Below, piece by piece: positions 42,801 to 51,488 of a stretch of DNA of 64,000 nucleotides (its first letter is position 1; the number at the start of each line of letters is the position of its first letter). The stretch comes from JBNKLG01 sp050292235. Its GTDB lineage: Bacteria; Pseudomonadota; Gammaproteobacteria; Chromatiales; Chromatiaceae. The translations under genes were made by a program, and so were the position numbers. The DNA lies in NCBI GenBank assembly GCA_050292235.1, contig JBNKLG010000003.1, positions 30,546 to 94,545 of the forward strand, given 5' to 3'. The notes under the pieces were generated by a model. That model did not search any database and had not been told where the DNA came from. It saw nothing but the letters and a program-made list of their open reading frames with translations.

Positions 42801-43370
42801 CACCTCTTTAAAGCGGGCATGATTGGCATTGCCCATCCATTCGAACACCACCGATTCGGTATTGCTGATCATGATACCGCCCTGGCGCATGCGATTGAGC
42901 GCATTCTCACGATTCTGCGGACTGCGGGAACAGACCGCATCAGAAACGATAAACACCTGATAGCCCCAATGCTGCAGGCCCGCCGCCGTTTGCAGGATGC
43001 AGATATGGGACTCCAATCCGGCCAGAATCACCTGGGGACGGATCTCCTTAGGTGCCAGTTTTTGTTCAAAATTGGATGCGCTACAACAGGAAAAACCGGT
43101 CTTCTCACACATCTCAAGATCATCGGGCAACGACTCCATCACCGCATTTCGGGTTGGCCCCAGCCCTTTGGGATATTGCTCGGTACCGATAATGGGCACC
43201 TCCAGCAGCTGGGCGGCCTTGGAGAGACGGCTAATGTTGGATAGGGCCAGCTCCAGACAGTCCTGGGGCATGGCAGCACAGAGGCGATCCTGCACATCGA
43301 TCACCATCAGCTGGGATTTGGCTGCCTGGCAAAGCGCTAATTTGAGAGGGGGGTTGGCCTTGCTGATCAT
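42783..43370 (-). CDS. Isochorismatase-family hydrolase
   Basis: A 195-residue cysteine-hydrolase-fold protein. The catalytic Asp is in LMVIDVQDRLCAAM and the conserved region VILAGLESHICILQTA follows. In this family a Cys normally sits at the ICILQ position (GLESHICILQ keeps it), and ENALNRMRQGGI matches the C-terminal part. It resembles the YcaC group of unknown substrate. The start ATG is just after the pcm-like gene on the same strand. Confidence 0.85.
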   Translation of the reverse strand: MISKANPPLKLALCQAAKSQLMVIDVQDRLCAAMPQDCLELALSNISRLSKAAQLLEVPIIGTEQYPKGLGPTRNAVMESLPDDLEMCEKTGFSCCSASNFEQKLAPKEIRPQVILAGLESHICILQTAAGLQHWGYQVFIVSDAVCSRSPQNRENALNRMRQGGIMISNTESVVFEWMGNANHARFKEVSGLFR

Positions 43371-43385
43371 GTGCGACTCCTGGGA

Positions 43386-44048
43386 CTAGAACACAAAAGA
43401 GGAGGGTACAGTTGTCGATACCAGTGGAGGCAGATCCGACTCAAACAACACCTGGGCACGCCACTCATCATCACCCAGACGTTCAATCAGCATGGCTGCC
43501 TTGGCCGGCCCGGTGCCAATAATGGCCACCATGCGGCCCCCCAGGGTCAAACGGGCCTCCAGAACGGGGTCGCGCTCCGCCAAAGAGCCTCCGGAGATCA
43601 CTACCACATCAAAGGCACCGCCAGGCAGAGCATAGTTATCATTCACCGGCACCAGAGAGACGTTATGCACCCCCAAAGCGCCCAAACGTTCGCTGGCTTT
43701 AGATAAGAGGCTGGCATCATGTTCCAGACTGGTGACATAGCCGCCCATGCGGGAAAGGCAGGCCGTGACATAGCCGCAACAGGTGCCCAATTCCAGCACG
43801 TTATCCCCTGCATGGACATTGGCAGCGTGCAGCAAACGGGCCACGATTTTGGGTGACAACATGGCACGCCCACCCTGGATAGGAATATCCACATCGGCAA
43901 AGGCCACCCCACGATAGGCATCAGGTACGAAGACCTCACGGGGAACATGATCCATCGCCTCCAGCACCAGACTGTTCACCGCCTCCCAGGGGCGGATCTG
44001 TTGATGCAGCATATTGAAACGGGCCTGTTGGGCAATCGTGGATTCCAT
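43386..44048 (-). CDS. Protein-L-isoaspartate O-methyltransferase-like protein
   Basis: A 220-residue SAM enzyme of the Pcm family. It has MLHQQIRPWEAV, VPREVFVP, MLSPKIVARLLHAA and the SAM loop NVLELGTCCGYVTACL. Pcm has a Gly-rich loop of the form TGSGYQAA; here it is GTCCGYVTA, so this belongs to the divergent bacterial branch often annotated as isoaspartate methyltransferase. Whether it repairs isoaspartyl residues is uncertain. The five-gene minus-strand block from dctP includes it. Confidence 0.8.
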   Translation of the reverse strand: MESTIAQQARFNMLHQQIRPWEAVNSLVLEAMDHVPREVFVPDAYRGVAFADVDIPIQGGRAMLSPKIVARLLHAANVHAGDNVLELGTCCGYVTACLSRMGGYVTSLEHDASLLSKASERLGALGVHNVSLVPVNDNYALPGGAFDVVVISGGSLAERDPVLEARLTLGGRMVAIIGTGPAKAAMLIERLGDDEWRAQVLFESDLPPLVSTTVPSSFVF

Positions 44049-44117
44049 GGCAGTTCTCGGGAATAGAAATGAAGTAAGAAAGAGAGACTAAGGGCTTTAC
44101 CGATGAGAGGCAAGCCC

Positions 44118-44669
44118 TTAGGGACGAACCAGCCCTGCTACTACTTGCTCCCGCTTGGCTTGGCCAACCAGACGCTCAATCAATTCCAGGGCAAAATCCA
44201 TCGCCGTTCCCGGCCCTCGGGAAGTGATGACACGACCATCCGTAACCACAGGCTTGGGCAGCAATTGAACACCGGGAAGATCCTGGCCATCCAGAACACC
44301 GGGATAGGCGGTGGCCTGCTTACCGTTCAGCAGTCCGGCAGAAAGCAGCACCTTGGGCGCCGCACAGATGGCCGCCGTATAGCCACCATCGGCATCAATG
44401 CGTTGCAACAGGGCCGCAATACGCGGATCGGCATTGAGGTAATCCGCCCCCGGCAGACCACCGGGTAACACCATCATATCGAAGGGGCGATCCAGAACAG
44501 CATCCAGGCTCGTATCCGCCACCAGTACCACACCACGACTGGCCGTCACCGGTCGATCATCCAGCGAAGCCGTCACCACCTCGATACCGGCCCGACGCAA
44601 CAGATCGATGAGCGTCACGGCCTCCAGCTCTTCACAGCCCTGTGCCAAAGGAATCAATACGCTGGGCAT
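44118..44669 (-). CDS. DJ-1/YajL family protein
   Basis: A 183-residue flavodoxin-like-fold protein. It starts VLIPLAQGCEELEAVTLID and has the nucleophile elbow TAAICAAPKVLLSAGL with the reactive Cys, and the conserved TSRGPGTAMDFALEL. These are the marks of the YajL/ThiJ branch linked to glyoxal and electrophile protection or chaperone function. It lies 9 nt after the comFB gene in the same operon. Confidence 0.93.
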   Translation of the reverse strand: MPSVLIPLAQGCEELEAVTLIDLLRRAGIEVVTASLDDRPVTASRGVVLVADTSLDAVLDRPFDMMVLPGGLPGADYLNADPRIAALLQRIDADGGYTAAICAAPKVLLSAGLLNGKQATAYPGVLDGQDLPGVQLLPKPVVTDGRVITSRGPGTAMDFALELIERLVGQAKREQVVAGLVRP

Positions 44670-44678
44670 GCTGCGCCT

Positions 44679-44948
44679 CTATCGCGCCATGCGTCGGTTG
44701 CGAACCAGCTCAAAGGCATGCTCCACCGCACTGTTCACATCCTTTTTCAGTTTCTCATGATCCTCTTGTGACAGATGAGCGGCCAAATCCACCGAATAAC
44801 GGAAATAGCGCGGCGGCAAGGTGTTCAGGGCCACGCAGGCCACATCCTCCAGCTGCTCCTCATCCAGATCGACACCCTCGACCGGTGCCTGTTCACGGAT
44901 ACGCAGGAAGACCAAATATTCATAATGGTTGGTAATACCGGAAAACAT
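44679..44948 (-). CDS. ComFB-like protein
   Basis: An 89-residue protein of the late-competence ComFB family: VACVALNTLPPRYFRYSVD is the core motif with the conserved Cys, and the C-terminus is a charged helix (AVEHAFELVRNRR). In some bacteria ComFB-like proteins bind cyclic dinucleotides and influence competence or motility. It lies 3 nt after the dctP stop. Its partner in this organism is unknown. Confidence 0.85.
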   Translation of the reverse strand: MFSGITNHYEYLVFLRIREQAPVEGVDLDEEQLEDVACVALNTLPPRYFRYSVDLAAHLSQEDHEKLKKDVNSAVEHAFELVRNRRMAR

Positions 44949-44951
44949 CGT

Positions 44952-46025
44952 TTATCCCTCTACGCGTGCATTCAAATAGGCCCGCTCAGACAAATCCGTC
45001 CAACGTTGGACATTCTGATAGAAGCCGCTGTAGGAAGCGTAGACCTTTTTGCTGAAATCATCTTTATTGGCAAGCTCCTCTACCACCTCATGAGAGATCT
45101 TACGCAATGCTGCCAACACATCTGCCGGGTAGGCCCGCAGATCCACTTTGTGTTTGTTCAGCAGCGTATCCAGTGCAGCCGGGTTACGTGCTGTGTATTC
45201 AGCCAGGAGATCCTGATTCACCACCTTGGCGGCGTTATAGACGATAGCCTGCAGATCCTTGGGCAAAGATTCCAGGGCCTTTTTGTTGAACATGGCTTCA
45301 AGGATGGTACCGGGCTCGTGGAAACCGGGGTAGTAATAGTATTTGGCCGCCTTGTAGAGACCAAAGGCCAGATCGTTATAGGGCCCAACCCATTCGGTGG
45401 CATCGATGGCGCCAGACTGCAGGGAAGTAAAGAGTTCGCCGCCGGGCAGATTGACCGGAGTCCCGCCCAGACGCTTCAGCACCTCGCCGCCCAGACCGGG
45501 GATACGCATCTTAAGGCCCTTCAGGTCCTCCAGGCTGTTAATCTCCTTATTGAACCAGCCCCCCATCTGCACGCCGGTATTACCGCCGGGCATCCCCACC
45601 AGACCAAACTGGCCATAAAGCTCATCCCATAACGCCTGACCACCGCCATAGTAGATCCAGGCATTCATCTCCTGGGCGGTGAGTCCAAAGGGGACAGTAG
45701 AGAAGAACTGGGCAGCCTCGCTTTTGCCTTTCCAGTAATAGGCCGACCCATGCCCCACCTCGGCAGTGCCACGGGATACCGCATCGAACACCCCAAAGGC
45801 GGGCACCAGCTCTCCGGCACCATAGACCTTGATATGGATGCGGCCACCACTCATTTCGCCGATCAGCGCCGCCAGTTTATTGGCTGCCGTACCCAGGCCG
45901 GGAAAATTTTTCGGCCAGGTGGTGACCATTTTCCAGCGGTATTCCGCCTTAGCCGCCAGGGCCTGGCCACTGGCCAGGGCCACAGTGCCCGCTCCCAGGG
46001 ATTTGATGAAGTGACGACGCTGCAT
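44952..46025 (-). CDS. TRAP transporter solute-binding protein, Tat-exported
   Basis: A 357-residue periplasmic DctP-family protein. The N-terminus RRHFIKSLGAGTVALASGQALA is a twin-arginine signal peptide with a likely cleavage after ALAAKA. The mature part has the family features TTWPKNFPGLGTAANKLA, GLKMRIPGLGGEVLKRLGG, LQSGAIDATEWVGPYND and YYYPGFHEPGTI. The last pattern resembles TRAP receptors for keto acids. No DctQ or DctM membrane subunit lies nearby, so the transporter is encoded elsewhere. Confidence 0.9.
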   Translation of the reverse strand: MQRRHFIKSLGAGTVALASGQALAAKAEYRWKMVTTWPKNFPGLGTAANKLAALIGEMSGGRIHIKVYGAGELVPAFGVFDAVSRGTAEVGHGSAYYWKGKSEAAQFFSTVPFGLTAQEMNAWIYYGGGQALWDELYGQFGLVGMPGGNTGVQMGGWFNKEINSLEDLKGLKMRIPGLGGEVLKRLGGTPVNLPGGELFTSLQSGAIDATEWVGPYNDLAFGLYKAAKYYYYPGFHEPGTILEAMFNKKALESLPKDLQAIVYNAAKVVNQDLLAEYTARNPAALDTLLNKHKVDLRAYPADVLAALRKISHEVVEELANKDDFSKKVYASYSGFYQNVQRWTDLSERAYLNARVEG

Positions 46026-46055
46026 CGCTAAGCCTCCGTATGGTGTTGGTTGAGC

Positions 46056-46310
46056 CTACCCCAAAGCCGCCTTGGCAATCAAAGCCAACTTTGCTTTGCG
46101 GTCAAACTGTTTGATGGCCAGCTCCCTTCTCAGGGCCTGCCCCCGATCTGATGCCGGTTCGCTGTAGACCAGTGAGACCGGTCGGCGCGAACGGGTGTAT
46201 TTGGCTCCCAGCCCCGCATTGTGCTGGGCAATACGATTCTCAAGATCCTTGGCCACGCCGGTATAGAGAGAACCATCACAACACTGGACAATATAGACGT
46301 GCCAGCTCAT
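46056..46310 (-). CDS. GIY-YIG domain protein (UPF0213/YhbQ-like)
   Basis: An 84-residue single GIY-YIG nuclease domain. The eponymous motif is VYIVQCCDGSLYTGVA, then RIAQHNAGLGAKYTRSRRPV and the catalytic Glu in YSEPASDRGQALRRE. These small proteins cleave or bind DNA. Its start overlaps the uvrD stop (ATGA), suggesting a shared role in DNA repair. Confidence 0.93.
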   Translation of the reverse strand: MSWHVYIVQCCDGSLYTGVAKDLENRIAQHNAGLGAKYTRSRRPVSLVYSEPASDRGQALRRELAIKQFDRKAKLALIAKAALG

Positions 46311-48454
46311 AAAGGCTCAAGATTGGCATAGGCCGTCATCAGCCACTTGTTGCCCTCTTGCTCGAAATTAACCTGCACCCGGGCTGCGGCACCCTGCCCC
46401 TCGGCGTGAAGCACAATGCCCTCGCCGAACTTGGCATGGTGCACCCGCTGCCCCAGGCGAAAGGCACCCGGTTCCGCCAAGGAATCCTGATATCCGGGTC
46501 GGCTGATGTTAGGCCGACTGCGTATCTCTTCGGTCAACTCGGCGGGAATCTCGCGTAAAAAGCGGGAGGGCAAAGGATAGGTCTCATTGCCATGGAGCTG
46601 CCGATTCTCCGCATGGGTGAGGTAGAGCTGTTGGCGAGCGCGGGTCATGCCGACATAGCAAAGTCGCCGCTCCTCCTCCAACCGGCCCGGCTCCTCCACC
46701 GACATGCTGTGGGGAAAGAGCCCCTCCTCCATGCCGGTGATGAACACCAGGGAAAACTCCAGCCCCTTGGCCGAATGCAGGGTCATGAGTTGAACGCAAT
46801 CCTCGTAGGGATCGGCCTGACCCTCGCCTGCCTCCAGTGCAGCATGGGCCAAAAAGGCGGCCAGTGGATCACCCGCCGCCTCATCCAGCTCGAAGCCGAA
46901 CTGCTTGGCAGCGACCACCAGCTCCTCCAGGTTCTCCACCCGGTCCTGCCCTTTGCCATCCTTGCTCTTGCGCATCAGCTCGACCAGCCCCACGGCATGG
47001 ATTACCTGGGCGACCCGGTCGTGCAGATCCAGGTCGCGGCTGCCGACATCCATCTCCTCAATCAGATTCAGAAAGCCCTGCAGCGCCGTCGAGGCCCGAC
47101 TGGTCATGGCGCCACCGGCAATCAGCTCCTGGCTGGCCCGCCAGAGGGAGCAACCGAAGTCCCGCGCATGGGCGCGGATGGCATCCAGGGTACGGGCACC
47201 GATCCCCCGCGGCGGGGTATTCACCACCCGCTCAAACGAGGGATCATCGTCGCGATTGGCCAGCAGGCGCAAAAAGCCCAGGGCATCCTTGATCTCGGCC
47301 CGCTCGAAAAAGCGCAGTCCGCCATAGACACGATAGGGCATCCCCGCTTGCAACAACGCCTCTTCAAACAGACGGGACTGGGCATTGGAGCGGTAAAGGA
47401 TGGCGCACTCGGCCCGGCGCAGGCCCTGATCCACCGCCTGTCGGAGGCGCTCAACGGTAAAACGGGATTCGTCGATGGCGTTGAAGGCGTTATAGATATA
47501 AAGGGGATCGCCGTCAGCGTCTTCTGTCCAGAGCTGTTTGCCCAGACGCTCGCCATTGTGACTGATCACCGCATTGGCCGCTGCCAGGATGTTGCCGGTG
47601 GAGCGGTAGTTCTGCTCCAGACGAACCATGGCTGCACCGGGAAAGTGGTGCTGAAATCCCTGGATATTCTCCACCCGTGCCCCACGCCAGCCATAGATGG
47701 ACTGATCGTCATCGCCCACCACAAAGAGGCGCTCCTCCTCCCCGGACAACATGCGCAACCAGGCATATTGGATGGCGTTGGTATCCTGAAACTCGTCCAC
47801 CAGCACCTGCTGAAAACGCTGACGATAATGGGCCAGCACACCAGGATGGTCCCGCCACAGCTCATGGGCACGCAGCAATAATTCAGCAAAATCCACCACC
47901 CCGGAACGCTCGCAGGCCGCCTGATACTCGGTATAGATACGCACCATCTGTTTCTGGTAGGGATCCTGGCCCGGATCGATATGCTGAGGGCGCACCCCCT
48001 CATCCTTCTGGGCATTGATGAACCACTGGGCCTGACGCGGCGGCCACCTGGCCTCGTCGATATCCAGACTGCGCACCACCCGTTTCACCAGACGAAACTG
48101 ATCATCGGAATCGAGAATCTGAAACTCCCGGGGCAGCCTGGCCTCTTCCCAATGGGCACGAAGCAGACGATGAGCCAGACCATGAAAGGTCCCCACCCAC
48201 ATGCCCCCCAGAGGCTGTTCGATCAGCTGCTCGATGCGATTGCGCATCTCCCGCGCCGCCTTGTTGGTAAAGGTCACCGCCAGAATCGACCAGGGAGACA
48301 ACTGCTCCACCGCCAGCAGCCAGGCAATCCGGTGCACCAGCACCCGGGTCTTGCCACTGCCCGCCCCGGCCAGTACCAGCGCGGCGCGGGATCGGGCTGT
48401 CACCGCATCGCGTTGGGCCTCATTGAGGCCATCGAGAATATGAGAAACATCCAT
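46307..48454 (-). CDS. uvrD: DNA helicase II, UvrD/PcrA type
   Basis: A 715-residue SF1A helicase for repair and mismatch correction. Walker A AGAGSGKTRVLVHRIAWLL, motif II VDEFQDTNAIQYAWL, motif III VVGDDDQSIYGWRGA, motif IV LEQNYRST and motif V VQLMTLHSAKGLEFSLVF are in order. The C-terminus (FGEGIVLHAEGQGAAARVQV) is the UvrD Tudor-like RNA polymerase-binding part. ATG 48454 (MDVSHIL) matches E. coli MDVSYLL; six upstream in-frame codons are unlikely to be used. Confidence 0.97.
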   Translation of the reverse strand: MDVSHILDGLNEAQRDAVTARSRAALVLAGAGSGKTRVLVHRIAWLLAVEQLSPWSILAVTFTNKAAREMRNRIEQLIEQPLGGMWVGTFHGLAHRLLRAHWEEARLPREFQILDSDDQFRLVKRVVRSLDIDEARWPPRQAQWFINAQKDEGVRPQHIDPGQDPYQKQMVRIYTEYQAACERSGVVDFAELLLRAHELWRDHPGVLAHYRQRFQQVLVDEFQDTNAIQYAWLRMLSGEEERLFVVGDDDQSIYGWRGARVENIQGFQHHFPGAAMVRLEQNYRSTGNILAAANAVISHNGERLGKQLWTEDADGDPLYIYNAFNAIDESRFTVERLRQAVDQGLRRAECAILYRSNAQSRLFEEALLQAGMPYRVYGGLRFFERAEIKDALGFLRLLANRDDDPSFERVVNTPPRGIGARTLDAIRAHARDFGCSLWRASQELIAGGAMTSRASTALQGFLNLIEEMDVGSRDLDLHDRVAQVIHAVGLVELMRKSKDGKGQDRVENLEELVVAAKQFGFELDEAAGDPLAAFLAHAALEAGEGQADPYEDCVQLMTLHSAKGLEFSLVFITGMEEGLFPHSMSVEEPGRLEEERRLCYVGMTRARQQLYLTHAENRQLHGNETYPLPSRFLREIPAELTEEIRSRPNISRPGYQDSLAEPGAFRLGQRVHHAKFGEGIVLHAEGQGAAARVQVNFEQEGNKWLMTAYANLEPL

Positions 48455-48510
48455 GGCGGAATTGTATAGCAATTAGTCCCTGGGGTCGGAATCAACCCAA
48501 AACACAGCCG

Positions 48511-48622
48511 ATAGGAGCCCGCTCCTTCGAGCGATTCCTTTGGCATATGTAGGGTGGATAAGTGCAGCGCATCCACCAACATTACTGCCCCAAAAAAATC
48601 GCCTGCGGAAGCGGGCTCCTAC
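48511..48622. repeat. REP-like inverted repeat pair enclosing a second repeat
   Basis: TAGGAGCCCGCT (48512-48523) and its perfect inverse AGCGGGCTCCTA (48610-48621) are the ends of two inverted REP-like units. Between them lies another dyad, GGTGGAT (48553-48559) and ATCCACC (48571-48577), in the motif GTAGGGTGGATAAG of a repeat I recall from many gammaproteobacterial intergenic regions. The right unit supplies the stop codon of the tcdA gene. Such elements may fold in RNA downstream of genes. Confidence 0.7.
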
Positions 48623-49374
48623 CGATCCAGACCCTTGGCCAACCCCTCCAGCACCCTCGCACTGGCATAGAGCCCCATGCTGGCCGTCACCGCCACGCTG
48701 GAGCCAAAACCACCGCAATTGAGACCGCTGCTAAAACAGACCGCACCGGGGTGATGAGCCTCACGGGAATAGATGCAGGGCACGCCGAAGCTGCGCTTGG
48801 GGTTGCTGCTGAAACCATAGTCTGTGCGCAACAGACGCCGGGTTTTAGCCAGCAACGGATCTTGCTCGGTACGGCTCAGGTCGGTCTGCTGGATCTGGCC
48901 CGGATCGCGCTTGCCACCCGCTCCGCCTACCGTGACCAATGGCTGTTTTCGGCGCTTGCAGTGGGCGATCAGAGCGGCCTTGACCCGAAAGCCATCGATG
49001 CAGTCGATCAGCCAATCGCAGCGGGGCAGCAATGCATCCATGTTGTCGGCGGCGACAAAATCCTCGATCAAATCCACCTGACAGGCGGGGTTAATCTCGC
49101 CAATGCGGGCACGGAGCGCCCCGATCTTGGCCATGCCTAAGGTTGACTCCAGTGCCTGAATCTGGCGATTGATGTTGGACTCAGCCACCTGATCCAGATC
49201 GATCAGCGTCAGCTGGCCGATCCCGCTCCGCGCCAGGGCTTCTACCACCCAGGAGCCAACGCCGCCCACCCCGACCACGCAGACATGAGCGGCGGCAAAG
49301 CGATCCAGGGCCGACTCGCCATAGAGCCGGGCAACACCACCAAAGCGACGCTCAAAATCCATCGCCATATTCAT
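48619..49374 (-). CDS. tcdA: tRNA threonylcarbamoyladenosine dehydratase
   Basis: A 251-residue E1-like ATP-dependent enzyme that cyclises t6A37 to ct6A in tRNA. It begins MNMAMDFERRFGGVARLYG, with the ATP site VVGVGGVGSWVVEALARSG, LIDLDQVAESNINRQ and WLIDCIDGFRVKAAL. A GAGGGAG ribosome site precedes ATG 49374; the frame is open to 49467 through a palindromic repeat and those codons are not credible. The stop codon lies within a REP-like repeat. Confidence 0.93.
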   Translation of the reverse strand: MNMAMDFERRFGGVARLYGESALDRFAAAHVCVVGVGGVGSWVVEALARSGIGQLTLIDLDQVAESNINRQIQALESTLGMAKIGALRARIGEINPACQVDLIEDFVAADNMDALLPRCDWLIDCIDGFRVKAALIAHCKRRKQPLVTVGGAGGKRDPGQIQQTDLSRTEQDPLLAKTRRLLRTDYGFSSNPKRSFGVPCIYSREAHHPGAVCFSSGLNCGGFGSSVAVTASMGLYASARVLEGLAKGLDR

Positions 49375-49412
49375 CACTCCCTCTCTCTGTGGGAGAGGGC
49401 TGGGGTGAGGGA
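49375..49412. repeat. Palindromic intergenic repeat upstream of tcdA
   Basis: A stem CCCTCTCTC with GGGAGAGGG and then TGGGGTGAGGG is the widespread CCCTCACCCCAGCCCTCTCCC-type intergenic palindrome in another orientation. It partly forms the tcdA ribosome-site region. Confidence 0.6.
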
Positions 49413-49441
49413 AACCCATGCTGAGACCATCGCGAGAAAAG

Positions 49442-49948
49442 CTAGCCTTCCGCTTCTGCCCGACCAAAATTAAAGGCCACCGAGAGGCGGATCTCCTGAC
49501 TGAGATTCTCTTCCACCGCGTGCATCAGACTGGGCGAAAAGAAGAGAAACAGCCCCTCTTTGGGCTGGATGGGAATCTCCTCACCCGCCTCTTCGGCAAT
49601 AAAGCGGCCACTACGTTTCGGCACCTGGATGTAATAGCAACCCGACAACAGCTCATCATCCTCATCATGGTTATGACGACTGGTCATCTGGCCCGGCCCC
49701 ATCTCATTGAACCAGAAGCCATAACGCAACTGATCCCTGCCCAGAAGATTACAGGCGAAAGCCAAACCGGCATCCACCACCGGCTGAAGCGCGGGAATCT
49801 GCGCCAGGGGCACATAGGTGTTTTCAAACCGCCCATGGAAATGATGGGTCTGGCGGATGGCCGAGCGATCCAGCTGCCAATAGGCCTCCAGCAAAGGTCC
49901 GTTAATGGTCTCGGCCTGAGGCAGATGAAGACGATGAATCATGGGCAT
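49442..49948 (-). CDS. 2-oxoglutarate/Fe(II) oxygenase-like protein
   Basis: A 168-residue cupin-fold protein. The HxD-like segment MTSRHNHDEDDELLSGCYYIQVP and the later His-x-Arg region FSPSLMHAVEENLSQEIRLSVAFNF fit the facial iron triad and 2-oxoglutarate Arg of prolyl-hydroxylase-type oxygenases. The reaction and substrate are unknown. It starts 3 nt after dgt and is cotranscribed with it. Confidence 0.65.
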   Translation of the reverse strand: MPMIHRLHLPQAETINGPLLEAYWQLDRSAIRQTHHFHGRFENTYVPLAQIPALQPVVDAGLAFACNLLGRDQLRYGFWFNEMGPGQMTSRHNHDEDDELLSGCYYIQVPKRSGRFIAEEAGEEIPIQPKEGLFLFFSPSLMHAVEENLSQEIRLSVAFNFGRAEAEG

Positions 49949-49950
49949 GA

Positions 49951-51315
49951 TCAGCCTCCCGGCAGAGAAATCCCAGTGAGTTTTTTATAGGCCGTTACCG
50001 CGTAGGAATCGGTCATCCCCGCAACAAAATCGGTCAGTTGCAACAGGCGCAGATAGAAATCCGCCACCGGCTCCCGATTCGGCCCCACAAACTGTTCCGG
50101 AATCAGGCGCAACACCATCTGGCTTTTGGGTTGGGCGCTGGCCCCGTGGTGGGCGACATCATCCAGCACCTGAATCAACCGCTGTAACAGCTCGCTCATC
50201 ACCTCATAACCGGCCGCCTCGATCTCCACCACCTCGGGGGCGCAATAGAGCTTACGCGAGGCCACCTCGATCAGGGCATCCATCTCCGCCCGATGGGGAA
50301 TGACCGACATCAACGGCAGGTCAAAAGCACCGGCCAGGATGGCCGATTCCTGATCCAAAAAAGCCTCCATCGACTCACGTACGGCCTGGTTGATCACCTT
50401 GGCGCGCAGAAACTCCACCTGCTCTTTTTCACCTTTAAGACCCGCCAAACGGCTGCGCTGAACGGCCTGATCAGGCAAGACGGCCAGAAACAGATCCAGC
50501 GCCTCCTGATGGCTGATGTGACCCAGACGGAAACCGTCTTCGATATCGATCACCCGATAGCAGATGTCATCCGCCGCCTCCACCAGAAAAGAGAGGGGAT
50601 GGCGGTGCCAGATGGCATAGTGGGGATCGCGCCGAATCAGCCCCACCGCAGTGGCCACTTCTTCGAAATAGTCCCGATCCTGCGCGGTAAAGCCCTGCTT
50701 CCTGGCACTGACCCCATCGAAGGAACTGCCTCCCAGCCAGGCCTGGCGGGGATACTTGGTAAAGGCTGCCAGGGTGGCACAGGTCAGCTGCAAACCGCCG
50801 CGATTGTCCCGATTCTGCAACCGGGTCAGCACCCGAAAGCCCTGGGCATTGCCCTCAAAGCTCAGGAAATCCTCCTGCAGCGCCAGGTCGGCAATCACCG
50901 CCACCCGATCCCGGCCACCGCCATAGCGTGCCCAATGGCGGATGCCATCCTCACCGGAGTGGCCAAAGGGCGGATTACCGATGTCATGGGCGAGACAGGC
51001 CGCCGCACAGATGGCGCCAAAATCCGCCGCCTCAAACCCCGTCAGACCATGACGGGCAATGATCTGTTCCCCCACCAGAGTACCCAATGAGCGCCCGACA
51101 CTGGAAGACTCCAGGCTGTGGGTCAACCGGGTACGAACATAATCAACCTTCGACAAAGGAAAGATCTGGGTCTTGTCCTGCATCCGCCGAAAGGCCGAGC
51201 AAAACACAATGCGATCAAAATCCCGCTGAAAATCGGTCCGCGCCGCACTCTGGCTGGGATCCTGATCAGCGCCCAGCCGTTTGCGCGATAAAAGTTGAGG
51301 CCAGTGCATACTCAT
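49951..51315 (-). CDS. dgt: Deoxyguanosinetriphosphate triphosphohydrolase
   Basis: About 454 residues of an HD-domain dNTPase. Metal ligands are visible in TRLTHSLESSSVGRSLG and CLAHDIGNPPFGHSGEDGI, then NAQGFRVLTRLQNRDNRGGLQL and a later VEAADDICYRVIDIEDG. This is the dGTPase type 2 family that trims dNTP pools. ATG 51315 has GGTGAG in front; an ATG at 51330 in frame lacks a ribosome site. The gene is divergent from cas1 with a 173-nt gap between. Confidence 0.93.
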   Translation of the reverse strand: MSMHWPQLLSRKRLGADQDPSQSAARTDFQRDFDRIVFCSAFRRMQDKTQIFPLSKVDYVRTRLTHSLESSSVGRSLGTLVGEQIIARHGLTGFEAADFGAICAAACLAHDIGNPPFGHSGEDGIRHWARYGGGRDRVAVIADLALQEDFLSFEGNAQGFRVLTRLQNRDNRGGLQLTCATLAAFTKYPRQAWLGGSSFDGVSARKQGFTAQDRDYFEEVATAVGLIRRDPHYAIWHRHPLSFLVEAADDICYRVIDIEDGFRLGHISHQEALDLFLAVLPDQAVQRSRLAGLKGEKEQVEFLRAKVINQAVRESMEAFLDQESAILAGAFDLPLMSVIPHRAEMDALIEVASRKLYCAPEVVEIEAAGYEVMSELLQRLIQVLDDVAHHGASAQPKSQMVLRLIPEQFVGPNREPVADFYLRLLQLTDFVAGMTDSYAVTAYKKLTGISLPGG

Positions 51316-51488
51316 CGAACAGCTCACCATGAAGGAAGCACCAAGCTACACCATCGGATCGGGAATGCAAGACCCGGGAAAAATGCTGCTACCTTTAATC
51401 TGATGATCATTCTCTCAATGTCACATGAGGTCTGAGCTGACAAAGGGGATCATTACAGGCACAGTCAAACGCCGGGATTAAGGATCAT

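Noticed and set aside
46592..47881. A 429-codon plus-strand frame across uvrD
   Set aside because: Fully antisense to intact uvrD with all helicase motifs; no motif of its own.
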